Both the position numbers and the translations under genes were made by a program. From the NCBI RefSeq assembly GCF_002869745.1, contig NZ_PNOS01000003.1, forward strand, positions 1 through 64,000: 64,000 nt of DNA. The letters are read 5' to 3'. The notes under the pieces are model-generated. The model was not told the origin of the DNA. It ran no database searches and saw only the letters and a list, made by a program, of their open reading frames with translations. Source of the stretch: Oceaniglobus roseus. Its GTDB lineage: Bacteria; Pseudomonadota; Alphaproteobacteria; Rhodobacterales; Rhodobacteraceae. This document shows positions 53,242 to 61,324 of the stretch, piece after piece; within the stretch, counting starts at the first letter, position 1, and each line of letters opens with the position of its first letter.

Positions 53242-54554
53242 AGGCCTTGTCCCATCACTGCCGAGGGCAGCCAGGTGGCGATGCCCGGAAAGATGCAGAG
53301 GATCACGATCGCCAGCACCATGCACAGGACGTAGGGCATGGAGCCCCAGAGGATCGTCTTCAGCTTGATGTCGGGCGCGATGCCGTTGATGACGTAGAGG
53401 TTCAGCCCGACCGGCGGCGTGATCAAGCCGATTTCGAGGTTGATCGTGAGGATCACCGCGAACCAGATCGGATCGAACCCCGATGCCGTGATGATGGGCA
53501 TGAGGATCGGCGCCGCCATCAGGATCACCGCCACGGGGGGCAGGAAGAAGCCCGCGACCAGCAGGAAGACGTTGATGATCGCCATCAGCACCCAGCGGTT
53601 CACCTCGAGGTCGGCGATCCAGGCGGCGACCGATTGGGTGATGAAGAGCGAGGACAGCATGTAGGAGAAGACCCCGGCGGCGGCGATGATGAAGAGGATC
53701 ATCACCGACTCCTTCGTGCTGTCGCGCAGCACGGTCCAGAGGGCCTTCGGGCTCCAGAGCTTGTAGATCGCCACGGCGACGAGCAGGCAGAGGAGGGCGC
53801 CGATGGCCGCGGTTTCCGACGGCGTCGCGATGCCGCCGTACATGGCGTAGAGCACGCCGAGGATGATGACGAGGAAGGGCAGGACGCGGGGCAGGATCTC
53901 GACCTTCTGCTTCCACGAATAGGGGGTGTAGGCCAGCACCTTCCCGTCGCCCGACCGCCAGGTGGCGAAGATCGACCAGGCCATGAACAGCGCGACCAGC
54001 AGCAGGCCGGGCATCACGCCGGCCAGGAACAGGCGGCCGATGCTGGTCTCGGTGGCGATGCCGTAGACGATCATCGTGACCGATGGCGGGATCAGGATGC
54101 CGAGCGTGCCTCCGGCCGCGATCGAGCCCGAGGCGACGCCGTCGGGATAGCCGCGCTTCCTCATCTCGGGGATGCCCATCTTGCCGATGGCCGCGCAGGT
54201 GGCGGGGGACGATCCCGACATCGCGGCGAACAGCGCGCAGGCCCCGAGGTTCGAGATGACGAGGCCGCCGGGGACGCGGGTGAGCCAGCGTTCCAGCGCC
54301 TCGTAGAGGTCCGCCCCCGCCCGGGTCGAGGCGATGGAGGCGCCCATGATGATGAACATGGGGATCGACAGCAGGGTGAAGTTGTTCAGGTCCGCGAACA
54401 GGATCTCGGGCATCAGTTGCAGGGACCGCGCGCCGTCGAAGACCAGCAGGAAGCCGGCGGAGACGATCAGCAGGCCGATGGCGACGGAGACGCCGGAGAA
54501 CAGGACGATCACGGTGGCGAGGGCGACGAGGCCGCCGAGCAGAAGGGGATCCAT
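53238..54554 (-). CDS. matM: MatM, TRAP transporter large permease (malonate)
   Basis: The 438-residue protein is a DctM-type large membrane subunit of a TRAP transporter with about 12 helices. Family motifs: LLSIPMFIIMGASIAS, AAMSGSSPATCAAIGKMGIPEM, GTLGILIPPSVTMIVYG, EIGLITPPVGLNLYVINGI. It uses the Na gradient with MatQ and MatP to import malonate, as inferred from the matA-matB context. The start ATG at 54554 shares a base with the matQ stop. Confidence 0.93.
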   Translation of the reverse strand: MDPLLLGGLVALATVIVLFSGVSVAIGLLIVSAGFLLVFDGARSLQLMPEILFADLNNFTLLSIPMFIIMGASIASTRAGADLYEALERWLTRVPGGLVISNLGACALFAAMSGSSPATCAAIGKMGIPEMRKRGYPDGVASGSIAAGGTLGILIPPSVTMIVYGIATETSIGRLFLAGVMPGLLLVALFMAWSIFATWRSGDGKVLAYTPYSWKQKVEILPRVLPFLVIILGVLYAMYGGIATPSETAAIGALLCLLVAVAIYKLWSPKALWTVLRDSTKESVMILFIIAAAGVFSYMLSSLFITQSVAAWIADLEVNRWVLMAIINVFLLVAGFFLPPVAVILMAAPILMPIITASGFDPIWFAVILTINLEIGLITPPVGLNLYVINGIAPDIKLKTILWGSMPYVLCMVLAIVILCIFPGIATWLPSAVMGQGL

Positions 54555-55105
54555 CAGGTGGCGTCCAGTCCGAAGGGGGTGTCGTGGCGCAGGACCAGCG
54601 CGACGAGGTCGGCGATCAGTTGCAGGAGCAGCAGGGCAAGGCCCACGGGCAGCGCGAGGTACGGCTTCCAGAGCGCGACGCCCCATACGGTGTCGGACTT
54701 CCAGCCGCGCACATAGGCGAAGTGCCAGAACTCCCAGGCGTACCAGAGCATCACCGCGACGATCGCGATGCCCGCCGCCATGGTGAGGAAGGCGAGCGCC
54801 CGGCGCGCACCCATGGGCAGGGCCATCGGCACGAGGTCGACGTTCACGTGGCCCCTCAGGTGCTGGACGTAAGGCAGGCCGATCAGCGTGGCGGCGATCA
54901 TCAGGTAGACCACGGCCTCGGTCTGCCAGATGGTCGAGCCGTTCAGCACGAAGCGGATGAAGATCATCTGGCAGGTGATCGCGACGGCGGCGACGATCAT
55001 CGCCGCCGCGATCCATCCCGAGACGGTGGAAATCCCCGCGACGGCCCGCAGGAACGGGTTGCCGCCGGTGCGGGCGTGGTGGGTGCCGGGGGTCTGTCCC
55101 GCCAT
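54554..55105 (-). CDS. matQ: MatQ, TRAP transporter small permease (malonate)
   Basis: The 183-residue DctQ-type subunit has four helices, with FVLNGSTIWQTEAVVYLMIAAT and HLRGHVNVDLV typical of the family. It forms the membrane complex with MatM. The start at 55105 has AAGGACC as ribosome binding site. An ATG five codons upstream (55120) has none. Confidence 0.9.
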   Translation of the reverse strand: MAGQTPGTHHARTGGNPFLRAVAGISTVSGWIAAAMIVAAVAITCQMIFIRFVLNGSTIWQTEAVVYLMIAATLIGLPYVQHLRGHVNVDLVPMALPMGARRALAFLTMAAGIAIVAVMLWYAWEFWHFAYVRGWKSDTVWGVALWKPYLALPVGLALLLLQLIADLVALVLRHDTPFGLDAT

Positions 55106-55154
55106 GTCAGGTCCTTTCATGGGGCGGGGCGGCCCTGAAGCCGCCCCTGCGGGA

Positions 55155-56132
55155 TCACTCGACGGCAAGCGCCATGTCGAGAAGCTTCTGGCCGTCCGGC
55201 GTGCTGGCGACGAAGTCCTTGTACGAGGTCTCCTTCGCGATGGCCTGCCACTCCTTGAAGGTCTCCTCGGTCATCTCGTCGATCTGGACGCCGGCGTTCT
55301 TGAACACCTCGCGGCTGTCGCCGTCCTCCTTCTTGGCTTCCTCCAGGTAGAAGGCCTGCGCCTTCTCCGAGGCGGCCATCAGCGCGTCCTTCTGCTCCTG
55401 CGTCAGGCCCTCGAAGGTGGTCTTGTTCATCAAGAGGGGCTGGTACATGAACCACAGCGCATAATCGCCCGGCGGCGTGTAGCAGGCGACCTGCTCGTAG
55501 ATGCGGTAGCTGACGAAGGACGAGGACGAGGTGTTGGCGGCGTCCAGGACCCCGGTCTGCATCGCGTTGTAGATCTCGGACGAGGCCATGGAGGCGATGG
55601 AGGCGCCGGCGCCGGCCAGCATCTGCTCGAACGCCTTGCCGGCCGCGCGGGTCTGCTTGCCCTTCAGCTGCTCCGGGGTGGTCGCGCAGCCGTCCTTGCC
55701 CGCGAAGCCGCCCGCGAGATAGCCGTGGACAAGCACCATCACGTCGTCCTCGGCCATGATCTTCTCCAACTCGTCCATGAACGGCGAGGAGGTCAGGCGC
55801 GCGGCGTGGTCGTGGTTCTTCACGAGGCCGGGCATCAGCGTCAGGTTGTAGGCGGGCTGCTGGCCGCCGGCATAGGAGAGCGGCAGCACCGTCATGTCGA
55901 GCTGGCCGCGCGACAGCGGCGTGTACTGCTCGCGCGCCTTGAACAGCGACTGGTTGCCGAAGATCTTGATGTCGAGGTCGACATCGGCCGCCGCCACCTC
56001 GTCGGCGACCATCTGCGCGACCTTGTGGCGCACGTCGTTGTCGGACCACTGGTGCGACAGGCGCAGCTCGGTGGCGTGGGCCGCGGAGGCCACGGCAATC
56101 GCCGCCACCGTGCTCAGGAATGCAAGTTTCAT
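55155..56132 (-). CDS. matP: MatP, TRAP transporter periplasmic malonate-binding protein
   Basis: The 325-residue DctP-type solute-binding protein has a signal peptide (MKLAFLSTVAAIAVASAAHA), then ELRLSHQWSDNDVRHKVAQM and the family pattern GQLDMTVLPLSYAGGQQPAYN, with a later Arg/Asn region for carboxylate binding (AANTSSSSFVSYRIYEQV). The start at 56132 has GGGAGGATCC. It heads the mat operon, divergent from matR. The binding substrate (malonate) is inferred from gene order, which equals the known rhizobial matR-matPQM-matA-matB set. Confidence 0.92.
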   Translation of the reverse strand: MKLAFLSTVAAIAVASAAHATELRLSHQWSDNDVRHKVAQMVADEVAAADVDLDIKIFGNQSLFKAREQYTPLSRGQLDMTVLPLSYAGGQQPAYNLTLMPGLVKNHDHAARLTSSPFMDELEKIMAEDDVMVLVHGYLAGGFAGKDGCATTPEQLKGKQTRAAGKAFEQMLAGAGASIASMASSEIYNAMQTGVLDAANTSSSSFVSYRIYEQVACYTPPGDYALWFMYQPLLMNKTTFEGLTQEQKDALMAASEKAQAFYLEEAKKEDGDSREVFKNAGVQIDEMTEETFKEWQAIAKETSYKDFVASTPDGQKLLDMALAVE

Positions 56133-56185
56133 CGGATCCTCCCAGATACGTTTGTGCCGCGCCTGTGGGCCGCGGGCGTATGCGG

Positions 56186-56229
56186 AGGCTAGAGGTTCTG
56201 CATCCGCTGTCAAGAATCTTGTATGCAAG
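56186..56229 (-). promoter_or_regulatory. matP promoter with MatR-like operator
   Basis: On the minus strand TTGACA (56213-56208), 16 bases, TAGCCT (56191-56186) form a promoter for matP. Five bases upstream lies CTTGTATGCAAG (56218-56229), palindromic but for one base pair and similar to GntR/FCD operators. The site reported for rhizobial MatR, as I remember it, contains TCTTGTA, which occurs here. Confidence 0.6.
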
Positions 56230-56239
56230 GTGAACCCGA

Positions 56240-56268
56240 TTGCATTTTGCCCGGTTTCACCTTACCCA
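56240..56268 (+). promoter_or_regulatory. Candidate matR promoter, leaderless start
   Basis: TTGCAT (56240-56245), 17 bases, TACCCA (56263-56268) lie so that transcription would begin at the ATG of matR (56275). No ribosome binding site precedes that ATG, consistent with a leaderless message. Confidence 0.4.
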
Positions 56269-56274
56269 GATTTC

Positions 56275-56931
56275 ATGGAGAACCGACGCGCCGACACCAT
56301 CGCCCGGGCCCTCGAGGAGATGATCCTCAGCGGGGAGTTTGCCGAGGGCGCGCGGCTGGACGAGATCCGCCTGGCCGAGCGGTTCGGCGTCTCGCGCACG
56401 CCGGTCCGCGAGGCATTCCAGCGGCTTGCCCTGACCGGCCTGATCGAGCAGATCCCGCGGCGCGGCGTCTTCATCCGCCAGCCGGGCGCAGTGGAGCTGA
56501 TGGAGATGTTCGAGGTGATGGCCGAGCTCGAGGCGCTGTCGGGCCGCCTTGCCGCGGTGCGGATCTCGGACGGCGCGCTTGCGCAGCTCGCCGAGGCGAA
56601 CGGCAATTGCCGGCGGGCGGTGGAGGCGGGGGACGCCAACGCCTATTACGACGAGAACGAGCGGTTTCACCACATCATCTATGCCGAGGCCGGCAGCGCC
56701 TTCCTGAAGGGCGAGGTCGAGCGGCTGCACCGCCGCCTGAAGCCCTATCGCCGCTTGCAGCTGCGCCTGCGCGGCCGTCTGGCGCAGTCCATGGCCGAGC
56801 ACGAGGAGATCGTCGCGGCCCTGTCGGCGGGCGATGCGGCGCGGGCGGCGAAGGTCCTGCGCGCCCATGTCGCGATCCAAGGCGAGAAGTTCCACCACCT
56901 GCTGGCCAGCCTGAAGCCCGCCGCCGAGTAG
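56275..56931 (+). CDS. matR: MatR, GntR-family (FCD domain) regulator of malonate use
   Basis: The 218-residue protein has a GntR winged helix (RLDEIRLAERFGVSRTPVREAFQRLALTGLI, RRGVFIRQPG) and an FCD effector domain with metal/ligand histidines (NERFHHIIYAEAG, EHEEIVAAL, HVAIQGEKFHHLL). It is divergent from matP with an operator between. By analogy with rhizobial MatR it probably represses the mat operon until malonate binds. The start is the only in-frame ATG that gives a normal N-terminus. It ends one base before the znuA stop. Confidence 0.9.
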   Translation: MENRRADTIARALEEMILSGEFAEGARLDEIRLAERFGVSRTPVREAFQRLALTGLIEQIPRRGVFIRQPGAVELMEMFEVMAELEALSGRLAAVRISDGALAQLAEANGNCRRAVEAGDANAYYDENERFHHIIYAEAGSAFLKGEVERLHRRLKPYRRLQLRLRGRLAQSMAEHEEIVAALSAGDAARAAKVLRAHVAIQGEKFHHLLASLKPAAE

Positions 56932-56932
56932 G

Positions 56933-57889
56933 TCAGCCGCAGCTGGCCATGGCCTTCGCCACCTCGTCGAGCAGCGCGGGATAGAGGCCGGGGCCGGGCT
57001 CCAGCGCGGTGCCGAGGGGGTCGATCACCGCGACCTTCGCGCCGCTGCCCTCGAACACCGTGGCGACGAGGCCCGCGTTGAACTGCGGCTCGGCGAAGGC
57101 GCAGACGATCTTATTCTCCTGCACCAGCGCCCGCAGCGCGGCGATGCGCGCGGGTCCGGGCGCGGTGGCGTCGCTGAGGGCGATGGCCCCGGCGGCGGGA
57201 ATGTCGAAGCGGGCCTCGAAATACTGGAAGGCGTCGTGGAAGACGATATGGGGGCCCGGAGCGGCATCGGCGATGTCGTCGGCGATGTCCTCTTCCTGCT
57301 CGGAAAGTCTCGCCTGCGCGGTTTCGGCATTTGCGAAGTAGGCGGCGGCGTTGTCGGGGTCGATCTCGGCCAGCGTCTCGGCGATGGTCGAGAGCCACGC
57401 CTTCGCGTTCTCGGGATCGAGCCAGGCATGGGGATCGGTCGCGCCGTGCGCGTGGCCGTGGCCGTCGTCGTCGCCGTGATCGCCCTCAACGGAATGCGCT
57501 TCGCCGTGGTCCTCGTGCTCCTCTGCGTCCCCGAGCTGCGCCTCGACGCGGGTCGGCAGGACCGTCGTGCCGGGACTGTCGATCAGTTCGAGGTTCAGCG
57601 CGTCGCCCGCGAGCGAGGCGATGCTGTCGGCCAGCGACGGCGTCAGTTCGGGCCCGATCCAGATCACCACGTCGGACTCGGCCAGGGCCCCGGCCTCGGA
57701 CGGGCGCATGTGGTAGTCGTGGGGCGAGACGCCCTTGCCCATCAGCAGGGCGGGGGTGCCGATGTCCTGCATGACCATCGCGGCCAGGCTCTGCACCGGC
57801 GGGATGTCGGTCACGACACGGGGCGGTTCGGCCAGGGCGGCGGCTGGGGAGAGGATCAGGGCGGCGGCGATGGAAAGGCGGAATGTCAC
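56933..57889 (-). CDS. znuA: ZnuA, periplasmic zinc-binding protein of the Znu ABC transporter
   Basis: The 318-residue cluster A-1 binding protein has a signal peptide (residues 1-22), metal His sites in GVSPHDYHMRPSEA, DPHAWLDPENA and HIVFHDAFQYFE, and a final Asp in VIDPLG. A His/Asp/Glu-rich loop at about residues 120-155 is typical of zinc-specific ZnuA. The start was set at the GTG at 57889. An ATG at 57946 lies inside the Zur box and would put nonsense before the signal peptide. The gene is divergent from zur. Confidence 0.93.
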   Translation of the reverse strand: MTFRLSIAAALILSPAAALAEPPRVVTDIPPVQSLAAMVMQDIGTPALLMGKGVSPHDYHMRPSEAGALAESDVVIWIGPELTPSLADSIASLAGDALNLELIDSPGTTVLPTRVEAQLGDAEEHEDHGEAHSVEGDHGDDDGHGHAHGATDPHAWLDPENAKAWLSTIAETLAEIDPDNAAAYFANAETAQARLSEQEEDIADDIADAAPGPHIVFHDAFQYFEARFDIPAAGAIALSDATAPGPARIAALRALVQENKIVCAFAEPQFNAGLVATVFEGSGAKVAVIDPLGTALEPGPGLYPALLDEVAKAMASCG

Positions 57890-57935
57890 GGCGAGTCTCG
57901 TCGGTCTGGGAAGGATTGCGCTGTCGTAGCAAGGA

Positions 57936-57950
57936 TGATATAACATATCA
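57936..57950. promoter_or_regulatory. Zur-type operator between znuA and zur
   Basis: TGATAT-AAC-ATATCA is a perfect inverted repeat with a 3-base spacer, close to the alphaproteobacterial Zur box (GATATGTTATA core). On the minus strand it overlaps a promoter TTGATA (57951-57946), 17 bases, TACGAC (57928-57923) for znuA. It also lies 25 bases before the zur ATG, so it likely controls both directions. Confidence 0.8.
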
Positions 57951-57974
57951 ATATCGAAACCGGAGGGCGGCGCG

Positions 57975-58445
57975 ATGCAGGCATTCGAAAGCCACGACCA
58001 CGGGCGGTGCATCCGCGAGACGGTGGAGACCGCGGCGCGGCTCTGTGCCGAGCGGGGGGTGCAGTTCACCGCGATCCGGCGGCGGGTGCTGGAGATCCTG
58101 CTCGACGATCATCGCGCCCTCGGGGCCTACGACATCCTCGACCGGTTGCGGGCCGAAGGACGCGGCGCGCAGCCGCCGGTGGCCTACCGCGCGCTCGATT
58201 TCCTCGTCGCGCAGGGCTTCGCGCACCGGATCGAGCGGCTGAACGCCTTCGCCGCCTGCGCCGCGCCCGGGGCGGAGCATTCGCCGGCCTTCCTGATCTG
58301 CCGCAACTGCGACGCGGTGTCGGAAGAGCGGACGGAACCCGCGCGCGGCGCCCTGGGCCGCGCGGCGAAGGCGCGGGGCTTCGTGATCGAGCAGACGGTG
58401 GTCGAGGCCGAGGGACTGTGTCCGAACTGCGCGGGCCACCCATGA
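57975..58445 (+). CDS. zur: Zur, zinc uptake regulator (Fur family)
   Basis: The 156-residue protein has the Fur-type winged helix (FTAIRRRVLEILLDDHRALGAYDILDRL, VAYRALDFLVAQGFAHRIE) and two CxxC zinc sites (CRNC and CPNC) plus regulatory His/Cys residues in NAFAACAAPGAEHSPAF. With zinc it binds DNA and shuts off znu genes. The ATG follows CCGGAGGGCGG. It overlaps znuC by four bases, so the regulator is co-transcribed with part of its own target transporter. Confidence 0.93.
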   Translation: MQAFESHDHGRCIRETVETAARLCAERGVQFTAIRRRVLEILLDDHRALGAYDILDRLRAEGRGAQPPVAYRALDFLVAQGFAHRIERLNAFAACAAPGAEHSPAFLICRNCDAVSEERTEPARGALGRAAKARGFVIEQTVVEAEGLCPNCAGHP

Positions 58446-59239
58446 GCCTGATCCGTGTCGAAGGGGTGAGCGTCCGGCAGGGCGGGGCGCGGGTGCTGCA
58501 CGACGTCTCGCTGAGTGTCGAGCGGGGCGAGATCGTCACCATCGTCGGGCCGAACGGGTCGGGGAAATCGACCCTCCTGAAGACGCTGATCGGCGCGCTG
58601 CGCCCCGAGTCCGGGCGGGTGGTGCGGGCAGAGGGCCTGCGGATCGGCTATGTCCCGCAGACCCTGCACATCGACCCGACGCTGCCGATCACCGTCGCGC
58701 GCTTCCTCGGCCTGCCGGTGCGCATCGCCCACGCGCGGGCCGCGGAGGCGCTGTCGCGGGCCGGTCTGCCGGACGTGGGCGGGCAGCAGATGTCGGAGCT
58801 GTCGGGCGGGCAGTTCCAGCGGGTGCTGCTGGCGCGCGCGCTTCTGGAGACGCCCGACCTGCTGCTGCTCGACGAGGCGACGCAGGGGCTGGACCAGCGC
58901 GGCTCGGCCTCGTTCTATCGCCAGATCGAGGAGGTGCGCCGCGAGATGGGCTGCGGCATCCTGATGGTCAGCCACGAACTGCACGTGGTGATGAGCGCGT
59001 CGGACCGGGTGATCTGCCTGAACGGCCATGTCTGCTGCGAGGGGCGGCCCGAGGTCGTGGCCTCGGCGCCCGAGTACCGGGCGCTGTTCGGAACCGGGAC
59101 GGAGGGCGCGCTGGCGCTCTATCGCCACGAACACGACCATTCGCATGACCATTCCCACGGCCACCCGCATGACCATGGGCTGGCGCACGGTCGGGACGGG
59201 ACGCAGGACGGGGCCCGGGGCCGGGAAGCGGCGGAATGA
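58442..59239 (+). CDS. znuC: ZnuC, zinc ABC transporter ATP-binding protein with His-rich tail
   Basis: The 265-residue ATPase has Walker A GPNGSGKST, signature LSGGQFQRVLLARAL, Walker B LLLLDEATQGLD and switch His in VSHELH. Residues about 228-252 form a tail with many His and Asp residues (HEHDHSHDHSHGHPHDHG), common in ZnuC and possibly a zinc sensor or store. The start overlaps the zur stop. A 136-base gap with an extragenic repeat separates it from znuB. Confidence 0.94.
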   Translation: MSLIRVEGVSVRQGGARVLHDVSLSVERGEIVTIVGPNGSGKSTLLKTLIGALRPESGRVVRAEGLRIGYVPQTLHIDPTLPITVARFLGLPVRIAHARAAEALSRAGLPDVGGQQMSELSGGQFQRVLLARALLETPDLLLLDEATQGLDQRGSASFYRQIEEVRREMGCGILMVSHELHVVMSASDRVICLNGHVCCEGRPEVVASAPEYRALFGTGTEGALALYRHEHDHSHDHSHGHPHDHGLAHGRDGTQDGARGREAAE

Positions 59240-59330
59240 CCGGCGGGTGTCGGGGCAGACCCGCCGAGGCGGGCCTGGCGCCTGCGGCGGGCGGGGAGGG
59301 GGGCTCCGCCCCCCGGCGCTGGCGCGCCTC

Positions 59331-59364
59331 CCCCCGGAGTATTTGGACAAAGAAGAAGCAGGGG
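59331..59364 (-). repeat. Extragenic repeat, copy 2, inside the zur-znuC-znuB operon
   Basis: On the minus strand the 34 bases match copy 1 (30817-30851) except for one missing base and one change: CCCCTGCTTCTTCTTTG, then TCCAAATACTCCGGGGG. A GC hairpin (GGGGGGCTCCGCCCCCC, about 59298-59314) lies beside it. It occupies the gap between znuC and znuB and ends 11 bases before the znuB start. Confidence 0.7.
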
Positions 59365-59375
59365 CGGGGTTCTCG

Positions 59376-60188
59376 GTGATTCTCGATGCGTTTCTGGTGC
59401 GCGCGGCGCTGGCCGGTGTCGGCGTGGCGCTGGCGGCGGCGCCGCTCGGGTGTTTCGTCGTCTGGCGGCGAATGGCCTATTTCGGCGATGCGACCGCCCA
59501 TGCGGCGATCCTCGGCGTCGCGCTGGCGCTGGCGCTGTCGTGGTCGGTGTTCCTCGGGGCGCTGCTGGTGGCGCTGGCGATGGCGGCCACGGTCTCGGGG
59601 CTCGGGCACCGGGGGCTGGCGATGGACACGCTGCTGGGGGTGCTCGCGCATTCGGCGCTGGCCGTCGGGCTGGTCGCGGCGTCCTTCCTGAGCGGCGTGC
59701 GGGTGGACCTGATGGCCTATCTCTTCGGCGAGATCCTGGCCGTGGGCTGGGCCGACCTGGCGGTGATCTGGGGCGGCGTCGCGCTGGTGCTGGTCCTGTT
59801 CCTTTGGCGCTGGCCGGCGCTGCTAATGGCGACCTTGAACGGCGACCTGGCGCGGGCGGCGGGGGTCGATCCCCGGCGCGAGCAGATGGTGCTGACCCTG
59901 GCGCTGGCCGTGGTGGTGGCGGTGGCGATCAAGGTGGTGGGGGTACTGCTGATCGGGGCGCTGCTGGTGATCCCCGCGGCGACGGCGCGGCCCTTCTCGC
60001 GCACGCCCGAGGGGATGGCGCTGCTTGCGGCGGGGGTCGGGGTGTTCTCGGCGCTGGCCGGGCTTGCGGCGGCGTTCCGGTTCGACACGCCGACGGGGCC
60101 GACGATGGTCTGCGTGGCAGCCGCCTGTTTCGCGCTGTCGGCGGTGGCGGGCGGGATCCGGCGGGGGGCGGCCGGCGCCCGCGGCTGA
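59376..60188 (+). CDS. znuB: ZnuB, zinc ABC transporter permease
   Basis: The 270-residue protein has eight or so helices of the ABC-3 family. Features: LGCFVVWRRMAYFGDATAHAAILGVALA, VDLMAYLFGEILAVGW, IKVVGVLLIGALLVIPAATA. No ATG fits the normal N-terminus, so the GTG at 59376 (VILDAFLVRAAL) preceded by GGGGCGGGG was taken. A TTG at 59343 is a less likely start inside the repeat. It completes the zinc importer with ZnuA and ZnuC. Confidence 0.92.
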   Translation: MILDAFLVRAALAGVGVALAAAPLGCFVVWRRMAYFGDATAHAAILGVALALALSWSVFLGALLVALAMAATVSGLGHRGLAMDTLLGVLAHSALAVGLVAASFLSGVRVDLMAYLFGEILAVGWADLAVIWGGVALVLVLFLWRWPALLMATLNGDLARAAGVDPRREQMVLTLALAVVVAVAIKVVGVLLIGALLVIPAATARPFSRTPEGMALLAAGVGVFSALAGLAAAFRFDTPTGPTMVCVAAACFALSAVAGGIRRGAAGARG

Positions 60189-60207
60189 GGCCGCGGGCGG
60201 GGGGCGG

Positions 60208-61299
60208 TTACATCTTGCCCCAGATCCTCTTGTAGGCGTCGCGGTAGCCGTTTTCCGGATCGAAGGTGTTCCGGTCGCCGCCGTCGTAGGCCACGTTCTC
60301 CTGCGTCACGACATGCAGCGGCGAGATGTAGCCCGAGGCGGGTTCGCCCTGCATCGCGCGGTTCAGCTCGTCCACCAGCTGCCAGCCCTGGAGGTTCAGG
60401 GGTTCCGCCACCGTCACCGCCTGGTACTGGCCCGCGCGGATTCGCTGGTAGGCGCCTTCCGAGCCGTCGCCTGCCGCCACCGCCAGCGGCGCGCCGTCAC
60501 CGGGGATGCCGGCCGAGGCCAGGGCGGGGCCCATGAAGTCGAAGTAGATGTCGTTGATGGCGAGGCTGTGGGTCCACTTGTCGCCGTGGCGCTGGAGCAG
60601 CGCCGTGGTCAGCGTCGGCATCCGCGAGGAGGTGTCTGCGATGGGGGTGTCGACGTATTCCAGCACGGTGCCGCCGAGCGCCTCGATCGTCTCCTTGATC
60701 TTGTCGGCCTTGGCGATGGCGATGGTGTAGGTCGAATCGGTGAAGATCACGACGCCGGGCTTGCCGCCGGCGTCGACGAAGGCCCACTCGGCGGCGACCT
60801 TCGAGACCTCCATCGCGTCGGTCGAGACGTTGACGAACAGCCCGTGGCCCGGATCGGCGCCGATCACGGGGCCGGAGTGCCAGCTGACCATGGGGATCCC
60901 GGCCTTCGTCGCCTCGTCCAGCGCCGCCTGCTGCTCGTTCGCGTCGAAGCCGTTGATGACGATGCCGTCGGGCTTCAGCGCCAGGGCCTGGCCGAAGGCC
61001 GACGTACGGCTTTGCACCGAACCGGCACCGTCCAGCACGCGGACCTCCCAGCCGATGGCCTTCGCGGCCTCCTGCACGCCGTTGGTGGCGCCGAGGATGC
61101 CGCCGTTCTTCATGTCGCCCGCGAGAACGACGATGGTCTTGCCCTCGGCAGCCTTGGGGCCGGTCGTCGGGCCGTCCCACTCGGTCACGCGGCTGGCGTA
61201 TTTCTCGACATCGGCCTTGGCGTCCGACATGGCGTCGGCGAAGGCCGGGGCCGCGAGCGCGAAGGCCGCGGCGGTGGTCAGAAGCGTGCGTCTCAGCAT
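60208..61299 (-). CDS. Sugar-type ABC transporter periplasmic binding protein
   Basis: The 363-residue protein has a signal peptide (MLRRTLLTTAAAFALAAPAFA) and a RbsB-like type I periplasmic fold: KTIVVLAGDMKNGGILGATNGVQEAAKAIG, ALKPDGIVINGFDANEQQAALDEATKAGIPMVSWHSG. This family binds monosaccharides, polyols or autoinducer-like sugars. The precise ligand is unknown. The start follows GGGAGGAGACC. It is the last gene of an operon ATPase-permease-binding protein, an order less common than binding protein first. Confidence 0.88.
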   Translation of the reverse strand: MLRRTLLTTAAAFALAAPAFADAMSDAKADVEKYASRVTEWDGPTTGPKAAEGKTIVVLAGDMKNGGILGATNGVQEAAKAIGWEVRVLDGAGSVQSRTSAFGQALALKPDGIVINGFDANEQQAALDEATKAGIPMVSWHSGPVIGADPGHGLFVNVSTDAMEVSKVAAEWAFVDAGGKPGVVIFTDSTYTIAIAKADKIKETIEALGGTVLEYVDTPIADTSSRMPTLTTALLQRHGDKWTHSLAINDIYFDFMGPALASAGIPGDGAPLAVAAGDGSEGAYQRIRAGQYQAVTVAEPLNLQGWQLVDELNRAMQGEPASGYISPLHVVTQENVAYDGGDRNTFDPENGYRDAYKRIWGKM

Positions 61300-61324
61300 G
61301 TGTGGTCTCCTCCCGTTCTGCTGT

